This document shows positions 12,001 to 21,256 of a stretch of DNA of 64,000 nt, piece after piece. The number at the start of each line of letters is the position of its first letter. Within the stretch, counting starts at the first letter, position 1. The translations under genes and the position numbers were made by a program. Below the pieces are notes generated by a model. That model saw only the letters and a program-made list of their open reading frames with translations. It was not told where the DNA came from and did no database searches. The stretch comes from Gongronella butleri (Eukaryota; Mucoromycota; Mucoromycetes; Mucorales; Cunninghamellaceae), in assembly GCA_025201375.1 (NCBI GenBank), contig JAIWZP010000035.1, forward strand, positions 62,001-126,000. The letters are read 5' to 3'.

Positions 12001-12343
12001 GCACAGGCTTGTGGTGACGCAACAATTGCAGCGCCAGATCCACTAGCGAGTGCGCCGTCGCCGTGTCCGATTGTTGAATTGCTGCAGAAACAAGCTGTGT
12101 CGAGTCCGACGCCTTGGAAGTCGTCGTTGTTGCCGCTGTCGCGGCGGGTGACGCGCTGCACGCCGATTGAGACGCGTAACACCGTGCAGAGGATAAATGG
12201 AAGGACCGCGGATGGGCTTGCAATGCCTTTGTGCGCCGCATCGTCAATGCCGGCGCACGCGCACGCGCCTGCTGCGAGTCCAGCCACAGCGTATGGCATA
12301 TGCGCACCGCATGCCATATATTGTTCGTCTTTCGCTGGCTCAT
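9047..12343 (-). CDS. Mitochondrial pentatricopeptide-repeat (PPR) protein
   Basis: Single exon of 1098 residues; stop TAG at 9047-9049. The start at 12343 (MSQRKTN) is chosen because the following ~70 residues are rich in Arg, Ala and Ser with almost no acidic residues (RRTKALQ, RSFHLSSARCYASQS), a typical mitochondrial presequence; an in-frame ATG further upstream adds an implausible hydrophobic stretch. The body has many 35-residue PPR units, recognisable by VYNVLLDIH, DVTTYGTLMHLA, TEHTHTAILEAYARAGDMA, HAYNALLDGYVRR and WTTLLQSHVAHGRYSHAKQ. A Ser/Pro low-complexity segment sits around residues 210-245. PPR proteins bind organellar RNA and act in mitochondrial RNA processing, stability or translation; which RNA this one serves cannot be read from the sequence. 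The C-terminus ends in a His/Asp-rich tail. Confidence 0.9.
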   Translation of the reverse strand: MSQRKTNNIWHAVRICHTLWLDSQQARARAPALTMRRTKALQAHPRSFHLSSARCYASQSACSASPAATAATTTTSKASDSTQLVSAAIQQSDTATAHSLVDLALQLLRHHKPVLAWECYTDLSSRQLLRHVSTDHFRQLIKLFSASKQPQSLDYVLTLVEDMKHLGYPLAHREKLIVMQMLGKSGMLQEMEKVFDDIGIPLSKHPLTGTSLAPSPSSSSSSSSLSSSLSPSSPLSSTSASSESATDNDVHQPFHIMLASYQEHANSVGHTTMLARSLAIYGDILDMGIVPSATATRLLMENIRLVGVSADHVEQVWEWAWHKMGQHVGGVTRDLTPDLYRDLVLYFAAAGRPEYGLAVNDIMVRKQMPRDRRMLVSLMHKVGRAGDLPRAMQLLDELKALAMPMDTLVYNVLLDIHAHKTPQPDIASLKQIYTQMQKDGAEPDVTTYGTLMHLAAQQGSVALVSQWYEEMLLRGIKANDHIHAAVTEAFLAYDDREGAMAVLRSLAPTSPIALYNLMLTSLVRRRDLDHAHQLLQFMENDNVLRKQMDARSFSPLLSHYANGANVSAVHSLLERMKQLNVTPTEHTHTAILEAYARAGDMARAEEMLPFVRNAHAYNALLDGYVRRHDADKVFATYKLMLKSGIKMSEHTYGILMSFYARRQEYDAVDTLMRNMQASHIAPSLICWTTLLQSHVAHGRYSHAKQVLEAMVDAKQQPSWTTWSILIHGMTRQGELSLVHRLLPDMIEQQRSILLRPGRDLDASFKNADKRHDCKEYSPLASSFSGEDYETKVPLLVRDLADQVKRKQTAADHTRRAQKEQKQPLDDDHHVSSPPYATAYTAATPPPHLFVSLIRQLTKQGMYRKARNVVQLMRQYDTPLSIPVYTALLSLYSREGRFDDVDTLFHAMKNPAGADKTTITLFGLDPLPVPVQKQPSPSSPSSPPALSPFALSIYMDSLMNQNRLDEVASLWDSLSAQAFPFDAVNWNRYIVYLLLCQRDQEAYRVAHDYLADSNDDDHHHHHDDTAIHTHRRAHDVNVRAPALHRRTCFLLAKSMRIPGYTNFGQGRLRDAVTEHLHLHHHNPSVYATIAKSEHDTTTS

Positions 12344-12848
12344 CAACCTACAAAAAGGAACAAAAACAAAAAAAAAACCCGTGTCAGCTTTCAAAACACT
12401 CGTAGCAGCCACCGATCCGTACTTGATCAAGGGGGGTAAAAAGTCAACCACCACGCAAAATATAAAAAAACAGGAAGAAAGAAAAAAAAAAAAAAAAAGA
12501 GTTTGGCCCCGCCCCTTGCTGTGTTTTTATTTCATTTTTTTTTACTGGGCCCCCCATACTCTCTCTACTCCGCCGCTCGCCACCCAATTTCACGCTTGAA
12601 TGTGCCGCGCTGCTTAGAAAATGACCTCTTTTTAAATATCCATGATCCCATTTTTTTTGCACCTGTAGGACTTTTTCCCGGAAAAAGGACCCCAATGATC
12701 CCCTGAGCCATTGCATGAGCCATGTCATGCATTGGCCGTCTGTATATTGGACTTTGTGCCACAAAAATCGGTGATCGTCCCAAGCTTGTTACCGACACAA
12801 TGGACGATTTGAGTAAATTCATGCGTTTTTCGTGATTCAGGGATGCTT
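12344..12848. other. Intergenic region upstream of the PPR gene
   Basis: About 500 bp between the PPR start and the stop of the next minus-strand gene. It contains A/T runs (12484-12500, 12534-12543) and presumably the PPR promoter plus the 3' UTR of the upstream gene. Just before the PPR ATG the minus strand reads a T-rich stretch ending TAG, which resembles an intron acceptor, so a 5' UTR intron is possible. No further gene seen. Confidence 0.5.
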
Positions 12849-14022
12849 TTATTCGTTGTTCAATGCCAATGCGCCCTTGGACACATCACAGTAAATTTGA
12901 TATTCTAGCAGGATGGGTAGCATCTTCCAAAGAGAGAAATCGGGCCAAAGACAATTGACAAAATGGGTCTGGCAGCCATCCAAACTGGCCTGGTGCAGCA
13001 AAAAGTCGCTCAAACGGATCTCCCCGGACGTGCGCACCAGCACATCCAATGGCCGCAGCGTGAACAGCTCCTTGGCAATCGTGTCGTGATCCATGTCCCT
13101 AGTGTTTTGATAAAAAAAAAAAAAAAACAATGAAATGAGGCGACCCATCCTATTATTTTATCTTTTGTTCAATTTCCCCTTTTTTTTCCCCTTACGCTAG
13201 ACTGAGCGTGCCTTGGTCCACTTGCTCTAGGTTGGCCCGGATCGCAGACGTCATTTCGTCGCGAGAGGTATAAGGGCAACAGATGTTGAGTACGCGTCTG
13301 CCATAAAAAATAAAGAAAAAAATCAGCTACTTGAGCAAACGCGGGCGACACGCATCCTCGTGGGCCACTACGAATCCTCCCAATCCCAATGGGCCACTTA
13401 CGAATTGTTTTCCTTGGTCTTTTCCATGACTTTTTGCGTGATTTCAGCAAGATCAGGCGGCAATTGGCTCAGGTCGCCAATGAATCGCACGCGGATCCCG
13501 TACGTCTCGATCAATTTGCTAAAACAGCAATGGAAAAAGAGGATGAACATGAGGGCTGACACCCAAGAAGGGGAGGGGAGCGCGCACTTACTGATTTTCG
13601 CAAAAACTAGCAAACGTCTCGCGGAACAGCCGCATCAGATAGGCGACCTCGTCGGATGACCGCTCAAAGTTGGCAATGCTAAAGGCAAAGCATGTGATCT
13701 CCTCAATGCCAAGCTCCATGCACAAGTCCAAAATCTACAATGGAACGGTGAGTGTCCCATTGACCCTCTTTTTCGAAATCCCCCCTTTTTTTTTTTTTAC
13801 CTTTTCTAGTCGCTTCATGCCCGCATAGTGACCATAATAAGTCGACGTTGCGCCGTGCCTTCGTGCAAAGCGCCTGTTGCCATCCATCACAAAGCCAACA
13901 TGCCGGGGTATCCTGCCCTTTTTGAAAACAGAGATGGCCGCCTTTTCCAACCACTCTTGGCCGGTCTGGACATACGACTGGAAAAGCGACGGCGGGGGCG
14001 AGTCGGTCAAAAAGCTGGCCAT
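12849..14022 (-). CDS. RER2: Dehydrodolichyl diphosphate synthase (cis-prenyltransferase, Rer2 type)
   Basis: Five exons (minus): 14022-13801, 13734-13592, 13518-13402, 13297-13196 and 13098-12849; 277 residues, a normal length for the family. Conserved blocks in order: HVGFVMDGNRRFARR with the catalytic Asp in the first exon; EITCFAFSIANFERSSDEV; IRVRFIGD; LNICCPYTSRDEM; then LDVLVRTSGEIRLSDFLLHQ and LWPDFS in the last exon. The enzyme adds isopentenyl units in cis to farnesyl diphosphate to make the long-chain precursor of dolichol, the ER lipid carrier for N-glycosylation, O-mannosylation and GPI assembly. In yeast and humans it works with a Nus1/NgBR partner, not present in the window. 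All phases join cleanly. Same strand as both neighbours, but with about 290-500 bp spacing, so independent transcription is likely. Confidence 0.93.
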
Positions 14023-14313
14023 GGCAAAACAAAAAAAAAAAAAAAAAGGAAAAAAAAAAGAGAAAGCGGGAAAGGGAAAGAGAAAGAAAAAAAAAGGGCC
14101 CAAATTGCCCTTGTCAAGGCACCCTCATCGATCGAATTGAAGCCCGCCACATTTTTTTTTTCCAGACTGATTTATGCAAAAAGGAACGTGTCACAAGGCA
14201 TTGGCTTTTAATGACGACGTTGCGGCAAAAGGAATGCCTCCGGGTATATTGCAACCAAGCAAAAAAAAATAGTGTACAATGAGAAAAAAGCAAGGGGTGG
14301 GAAAAAGGAGGCC

Positions 14314-16948
14314 TCAAAAGATACGATGGTTGGCCTGCGTCACATTGGACGACGAGAACGTGTTTCTGAAATAAAAATAAAAAAAACAGGTGAACACCAG
14401 GGGTTGTATGATTTTTTTTTTTTAAAAAAAAAACAAGGGGAACATACCTCCAATTTTTGTGATGCTGGTCATTGGACAGTGTGGTTGTGTCGACCATGGA
14501 GTCCTGCAGCTTGATGGACAGCAGGGCATCGCTATCGTAGAAATTGGAAGTCATTGGCGGCCTGTGGACCGAGAATTGTTGCATGCAATCGACGTGTCTG
14601 CGTGGTGAATTGAATTGCGCATCATTGAAGGGTGGTGGAGTGGTAGGCGCAGGTGTGTCACTGTCCAACTTGTCCTGCTGTTGTTGCAAATAGTTTGCCA
14701 GGCATTGCACAAGATCGTCGGTCAAGCTTTTGTCGTTTATGGCGGGCGATTGCAAGATGGCCATGATGCGGCGGACCATGGCCAGCGCATGACGGCGAAT
14801 GGGTGTGTGCGGGCTGTGTCCCTGGCGACAAAAGACAGTGGAGGCCTGGTACAGGCAAGCCAACACCTGCTGGCAGACACACAGGCCGTGACGCGCCACC
14901 ATGGCCTCGCCCATGACCACCAATCGATTGGCAGCGTCCGTGCAGATCTCGCGTGACCGGTCGGGACCAAACGGGAGCGGTGGCGCGCCCTGGGCCGTGG
15001 CTGTTGTCGCTGCAAGCATGGATGGCGCCACATTAGCAAACGATTTGTGCAATTGAAGCCATTGCGCCTGGTACTGCATCATCAACAGCATCGTCACGTG
15101 TAATTTCACCGTCGCCTCGGGCGTCGCTACGTACTCGAGCTCGGGCGCGTCGTGGTCTTGAACAGAAGCCATTGGCGCCGTACTAGACTCGTCCGGCGCG
15201 TCGTACGTGCGGAATTCAGGTGGCAAGCGATCAAACCAGCGTGCAAGATCCACCTCCAGCTGCTGGATCTGCTGCACAAACGTCGATGGCAAATCTTTGA
15301 ATGTCCTTGTCGCCGAAGAATCGTGCTTTTTCAAAGTTGCGCCATTGGACGACACTGGCGCCGGTGCCGGCGAGGCCAACGAAGCTGGCGATGGAGAAGA
15401 CGATGGCGACAAAGGTGTGGCCATGGACGACGATGACGACGACGACGACGGTGACTTGTTTGAAAACATGGATGGCGATGAGGTGTGTGACGTCGGCGCG
15501 ATGTGTTTTTGATAATTTTGGAGCATCAGCAGCGCTCGCTTGCCAATTCGCAACACGGCCAACAGATGAACGTTGAACGTGTCCTTGAGAAGCGTCTTTG
15601 CATCGGGGGACGGGACCAATTGCTCGTTGATGCGCAATAAATCGTAAAAATCAATGGCCATGTCATTGTCATTGACGAGTGGCGGCTCGCCCGAGTACAT
15701 GGAGGCGACAATGTCGCTATAGTAGAGCACCATGCACAGCGACATGTACTTTTTGCACATTGCCACGTCTTCTCTCGACCAAGCCGCGTGTCGATGGATG
15801 CCCAGATCTTGCATCATGCGGTACGCGAGGCTCAGTTGTATGCGCGCCTGAGGATGGCTGTTGCTGAGCACGCAGAACATGGCTAGATGGATCATGGCTT
15901 CGATGGTCGCGCAGTCGGGCGCGTCGAAAAAGTCGACGAGCGCGTCGCGTGTGCGCACATAATACGAATACCCAATGGCCAACGCATTTGGACACGCGTC
16001 CGTGTGATGCCGCAGCAAATGCAAAAACACCATGGCCAGCCCCGCGTCCGTGCACAGCTGGTTGCGCCGCCCATCGCCACATCGGTCCCAAAACGACGAC
16101 CAATCGCACGAAAACTTGGGATGCGGGCAGTCCCAATACACCTGGAACACGTAATTGAGCATATGTGGCGACATGTTCTCCGTCAGCTTGATCAACTCAG
16201 CCTTGTCAATGTCCTGGAACGCATCCAATTGCGATTGCTGCGTGCCTTGCTGCAATGCCTCTAGCCAACACTCGGTCGACGCGTGCAGCGACGCGCCAGT
16301 CCACGGGATCGTGAGGAAATCAGACGTGGCGGACGTTTCTTGATGTGAAGTGGCTAAAAGGGCTGGCAATGGAGAACCCATGGATGCCGGCCGAGCCAAT
16401 GGCTGCATGTGCGGTGCTGCGGTCGCATGATGCGCCGCCAAGGGACCCGCCAAGGCCGAGTCGGGCTGTAAAAGGTGAATGCGTCGCACAGCTTCGACCA
16501 ATTGATCCACGGACGTGATATTTGTCTCCAATCGCAATGCATTGCCCGGTAAAAACGATAAAGCCCACTTCATGGCATCCTTGTCTTGCTGTGTCATGCC
16601 AACAGGCGTCTTTTCGGGTTGCTCAGCCGTCGCTTGTGCCTGGAAAATCGCATCTTTTGCCTGTTGGTGTTGTTCTTGTTCTTGTTCTGGCGCTTCTTGT
16701 TGTTGCTGCTGCTGCTGCTGCTTTTGATGCTCAAATCGCTGGGACGCACGGTCAAGCTCCTTGGTCATCCTCTCCAGTACAGGGGCCGTCCGCTCAATCC
16801 AATGGTCAATTTCGAAAAACGTGATTTGCAGCGAGTCAAGGTCGTCTTGCGCATGCTTGCGCTCCTTTTCTATCGCACGCTCCTCGGCACGCCGCTCTTT
16901 TTTCGTCTTGCCGGCCACATACTTGCTCTGCTGCTCTGAGAGAACCAT
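14314..16948 (-). CDS. Fungal transcription-factor middle-homology-domain protein lacking a visible DNA-binding domain
   Basis: Exons 16948-14448 and 14365-14314; 850 residues. The unspliced frame would run on with junk; splicing at GGAG|GTATGT adds only a 17-codon tail ending NHRIF. Residues 1-100 are highly charged with a Gln/Glu-rich run; the central part (TEN, YVFQVYWDCPHPKFS, ATIEAMIHLAMFCVLS, LSLAYRMMQDLGIHR, YYSDIVASMYSGEPP) is the fungal-specific transcription factor domain found with Zn2Cys6 clusters. Ser-rich linkers occur around residues 485-560. No Zn2Cys6 cluster is encoded before it, nor in the ~490 bp upstream on this strand. It may be a cofactor-like MHR protein, or a first exon further away may be missed. 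Presumed nuclear. Target genes unknown. Confidence 0.8.
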
Positions 16949-17445
16949 CTTGTGACGCGGGCATCGAGAGAAAAAAAAGTGAGAAAGAAAAGAAGGAATA
17001 AGAAAAAAGGTTCAAACCCAGGATCCATCAATTAGGGCCGAGCGGGTCCACGTGATCTCCCCTTGTTTTTTGCCCTTTTGGATCCCCAATTGCCTATTTT
17101 GGGCCACTTTCCAAGGTGTGACCCCTTTTTTTTCATTTGGCTTCTCGACCCTCTGTTCTTCTCAGGTCAACGTGGCTGCAAAGGGGTCACCAGAGGGGGA
17201 AGTGCGCGAAAATTAACCCAATTCGCGGTGATCGTGTGCTTTTTCTCAATCTGATCTCGCGTTTCCCCAGCATCAGAGCACGCCACTCCTTTGTGCCACC
17301 GTCCTACCTTCGGAACTAGCTCATGATGCGGCCATGCGCCGATCAGCAATTGACACCCGGTTCTTATTTTTCCCTTTTTTCTCCCTGCTTTTTTTTTCTG
17401 CCTTTTTTTTTTCCTCTTATCTTTTTCTTTTCTTTGTTTTTCACC
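16949..17445. promoter_or_regulatory. Divergent intergenic region between MHR regulator and aquaporin
   Basis: About 500 bp shared by two divergent genes. The aquaporin side is strongly pyrimidine-rich (about 17370-17440), which is common just upstream of the start codons in this window. No TATA box is evident and no specific binding site is claimed. Confidence 0.5.
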
Positions 17446-18682
17446 ATGGGAATGATTTGGTTTGGCTCTTACACAAGCACGGACGAGCGTCAGCCTCTAT
17501 TGAATCAACGTAAAAAAAAAAAAACACAATGCCATCATGACTGCTGCGCGCGCCGTATTCATGCATTTTAATAAATAATAGACGAACCGGCTCGCAGGGA
17601 CAAATGGGTCGCACAGGGCAGGCTTTGGCGCGCTCAGTATCGCGAATACCTCGCCGAGTTCATCGGCACCTGTGTGCTCATCATCCTGTTGTGCGGCGTG
17701 TCTGCCGAGCAGACATTGCACGTCGAGCCGACCAAATCTTGGCTCACCTCGTCTCTCGGCAGCGGTAACGTAAAAAAAAACCGCAATTGGCCCTCCGCTC
17801 CCCCCTCTAACCCGTTTTTGTTCGCGCTTGTTTCAGGAATCGCCGTGCTCATGGCCATCGGCGTCGCTGGCCACGTCTCGGTAAAATAGCCAATTTTCCA
17901 TCTTGCATCTGCAAATCCGAGCTCATCCTTTTTTTTTTCCGCAAAATAGGGCGCACACATCAACCCGGCCGTCACACTCACCTTTTGGTGCTTCAGCGGA
18001 TTCCCCAGCAAAAAGGTGCCCGGCTTCATTGCCGCACAGGTATCAAAGCGATAAAAAAAAAAAAGCGAGATATGATAAAAAAAAAAGAGAAATGTACTAA
18101 AAGTCTGGATTCCCCCCCCCCAACTCTATCTAGATCCTTGGCGCGTTCACAGGCGCCGCCATCCTTTACAGCGTCATCTTTCCGGCCATCAATGAGCTGG
18201 ATCACGGCGAGCGCCAGCTGTTTGGCGAACAGGGCACCGCGGGCATTTTTGCCACTTTTCCCGCCGTGTACGTGCCCACATCGTCATCCATCTTGTCCGA
18301 GATCGTCGGCACCGCACTGCTACTCCTGATCGTCATGGCCACCGGCCACGAAAACAACTTGCCCTTCCGCAATGCCCAGGGCTGCTTCATCGCCGCAGGC
18401 ATCACCTCCATCTCCATCTCACTCGGATACACCTCCGGCTTCTCGCTCAACCCGGCCCGCGACCTTGGCCCACGCTTGTTCATCGCCATCGCAGGTACCA
18501 CCATCACTTGCTTAAAAAGGAGAATAAAGAAAAAAAACTCACCATTTTCTTGCTTTTGCACGCAAGGCTGGGGCTGGCAGGTGTTCCAAGCTCGCAATTA
18601 CTACTTTTTGATTCCCATGCTGGCCCCCTTTGCTGGTGCATTGATTGGAGGAGCCGTCTACACTGTATTTATCGACCAATGA
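17446..18682 (+). CDS. Aquaglyceroporin / aquaporin (MIP family)
   Basis: Six exons: 17446-17509, 17582-17764, 17837-17880, 17950-18039, 18134-18494, 18567-18682; all GT-AG and in phase, about 285 residues. The start MGMIWFGS is the first ATG after the pyrimidine-rich leader. Both pore half-helix motifs are present: HINPAVT (exon 4) and [11 protein letters not shown] (exon 5). The NPARD form and the extended loop before the last helices ([13 protein letters not shown]) are typical of aquaglyceroporins, so glycerol as well as water is a likely substrate, though this is inference. The last exon gives [13 protein letters not shown] and a final membrane helix. Located in the plasma or an internal membrane; fungal relatives act in osmotic adjustment. 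Introns are 54-94 nt and have A-runs after the donor or T-runs before the acceptor. Confidence 0.93.
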
Positions 18683-21158
18683 CCAATAAAGGCATGTCGA
18701 TCCCAACAAAAAAAAAATGCACAAGGCGCAAAAAAAAAACAATGAAAATGCACGCGATTTCGCGCGTATGAAAAGAGGGCGCAGTAGCGCGCACCTAAAC
18801 AAACACTGCCACTGCTCCTTCAAAAAATCAAATCAAGTGTTTCAGCCTTTTATTGAAAAAAAGAGACAAAATGATTAGTTACTTGACGATAAAAAGACGA
18901 AACCAAACGTGAAAATATATCACACTCAACGTGCGAGCCGGAGAAGCGAAAAAAATATATGCTGGAGCGAGGGGAGCATGTACTGTACCCTACTGTAGGT
19001 ACAGTAGCGACCTTGGTGAGCAAAAGCGAGCTGACGCATTTGGCTGTGATTTCTTGTGGATTTCGCAGGACTGCATGAAATAAAGTGCCGAGAAAATCCC
19101 CCATCCTTGGTTTTGTACTTCGTTTATCATCTGTTTCGATTTTGGAACCATTTGAGCACGTTTTTCCGAAGTTGCTATTCAAATGGTCCATTTTAGCAAA
19201 AATTGGCCGCAGCTCGCGCCAACCAGGCACTGTAGCGCCGAAAAACACATCGTAGCGTGAAATGGGCAGATGAAAACCTCGAATGGAACTTGAAGTGCGC
19301 CTTTCAAAGATCCTTGGGACGCGCCACACGCAAATCAAAATTTAGCCGCGATCGAGCTCCAAAACAAAAATCGAAAAATCAGGTCCCCAGAATGACGTCA
19401 AACTTGAACACAAGATACGCCGCATGGAGAAACCACGGAAATTGCCAAGGCAGGTTGGGATCCACCTGCTGGCTGGCGAGCAATTCGAGTTTTTCGAATA
19501 AACTTTAAACGCCGATTGCTCGGGAAAGACGCGCTCATAGACCTCCGCCGACGCGTCCACCAGCAAGAGAGGCACCAGAGGCATGGATTTGATTAAAAAC
19601 AGGCACATGCCATTCGACGACTGACACGGGTTTTCACGCGTCAAAGTTGGCCCGCAAAAGGGCTGCTCGCATCAATTCTGCCTGGAACTCGTGCTTTGCA
19701 ATGATCATCGTTATCCACGTTGGCATTAGACAGTGCTCTTTCTGCCGGTCCTTGTTTCGCGGCTCTGCGACCAATTTTCGTCGACTTTGACTCGAGGAGA
19801 AAAAAAGAAGAAAAATGCTTTTTACACGGAAGCCAGTCAACGGATCCCTAGTTTTTAGTGTGTTTCCATCGGTGAAAGAGGAGTGTTTACCATGTGTGTG
19901 AATGGCGTGGCGATCTGATGACCAAAGTTTGGCTGTTTTCAAATCCGCGACTGGACCCCTTGGAAAATCCGCGATTTTCAAAAATCATTGTTGTGCACCA
20001 TCTGGTAGCCGCAGTGCAGCAAGTGCGGGCTCATTTGAACCACGGGGCCCGGAATGACAGGCTCAAATTGGAAATCACCTGATCGAGAAGTCGCTCATGG
20101 ACTGGCTCCAAAAAACACAAAAAAATGGTATAATCGCTCAAGTTTTTCCACAACCACGTCATCAATCATTATTTTTTATTGCGCAGGACACACTCTGTCA
20201 GAACTATCGAGCATCCACAATAGGTCAGAAGCACATTAGCTCAATCACGGAAGTGCTGAAAATGGTACAAACCATCTAAAGTGTTTCATTCCAGCCTTAC
20301 TGGCGTCAGTGCCGCGAATTCTGTCAATTTTGTCCCGTGCATCAATCGAATTCACGCGTCAGCCAGCTCTGTTTTCAACCCTGGGACAATTTGGGCAAGT
20401 TTGTTAGGGACAAACGGCTAAAATGTTTCATTGTGCGCCTATTTTGAGGAGAGAGCTGAAAAAAGGCAACGAAAAAGCACAATGCAAAGGCGTGTCACGG
20501 GAGGAAGGAACGTGGTAGAGCAGAGGTGGGACAATTGGATTGGGGACGTGAGTGTCAGGCCAAGCACAACCCAACAAAAACAAGAAAAATACAAAAAGAG
20601 CGAAAAATTCGCTTTCTTTTCACATGTCAGGTTTATAGATATAGCCGCGCATAAACCAATGCAAGATCTCCGTGTAACCATCAAGTGCGCGCTGTTCCCT
20701 TGAGTTACCTGATTCAGAGGTAGCAACCCGGACAAATTCATGTTTTCACGTCATGCAAGATCAGTGTGAGCCCAATTCATGATTTTGCAACACCCTCAAG
20801 TCTTTCCCCGCCATCTCCACACTCTCCCCCATCATCCAACCTTCACGCCACAAATCACAAAAAAATATGGACTTGATGAGTTTAAATCACGGCAAAACAT
20901 CACCCGCGGATCGCCAACCGTGCGCAGCAAAATATGCTGGGATCCTTTGGCCGGTTGATTGCCCGGTACATGACGATAAGAGTGTGCTCCACATGGGCAG
21001 CGGGGCTGGTTGCACGCGGGTGATCCAAAGGAAAGCAATGGTTTTACCGATTGTGCCGCACCGCTCTCTCTCCCCCTTGTATTATCGTGTCCCTGATGAC
21101 CCCTTCTCCAGATCACAGATCACTTTCTGCACAATTAGGGATGCCCGCATCCGCATGG
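18683..21158. other. Intergenic region with dispersed repeat
   Basis: About 2.5 kb without a supported gene. AATAAA follows the aquaporin stop within about 10 nt. From about 19215 to 20090 it carries a dispersed repeat also found near 24 and 61.6 kb. The stretch 20280-21150 shows nothing recognisable apart from the approach to the next promoter. Confidence 0.6.
19215..20090. repeat. Dispersed repeat family 2, copy A
   Basis: Aligns in order with 23945-24880 and, in part, with 61566-61930. Shared blocks include CAGGCACT, AAAATCAGGTC, GGAGAAACCACG, GCCGACGCGTC, GCATGGATTTGA, AATTTTCGTCGACTT, GTGTGAATGGCGTGG and GACTGGACCCCTTGGAAAAT. No open frame is conserved among the copies, so it behaves as a non-coding mobile or decayed element. 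Confidence 0.8.
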
Positions 21159-21166
21159 TATAAATA
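21159..21166 (+). promoter_or_regulatory. TATA box of acyl-CoA carboxylase subunit gene
   Basis: TATAAATA, 91 nt before the ATG at 21257, with a T-rich then CAA-rich leader between. It is one of few clear TATA boxes in the window. Confidence 0.6.
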
Positions 21167-21256
21167 TTGAATACCTTGGGCCTTGGTCCATTTTTTTTTC
21201 AGTTCTTTACTACTTCAAATTATCTTTTCTTTTCAACAAACAACAAACAATCAACA

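Noticed and set aside
12344..12454. In-frame extension of the PPR protein to an upstream ATG at 12454
   Set aside because: The extra 37 residues are hydrophobic and cross a T-rich, acceptor-like sequence. The ATG at 12343 starts a good mitochondrial presequence.
18850..19338. 162-residue minus-strand frame overlapping dispersed repeat family 2
   Set aside because: The frame is not kept in the other copies of the repeat, so it is unlikely to be coding.
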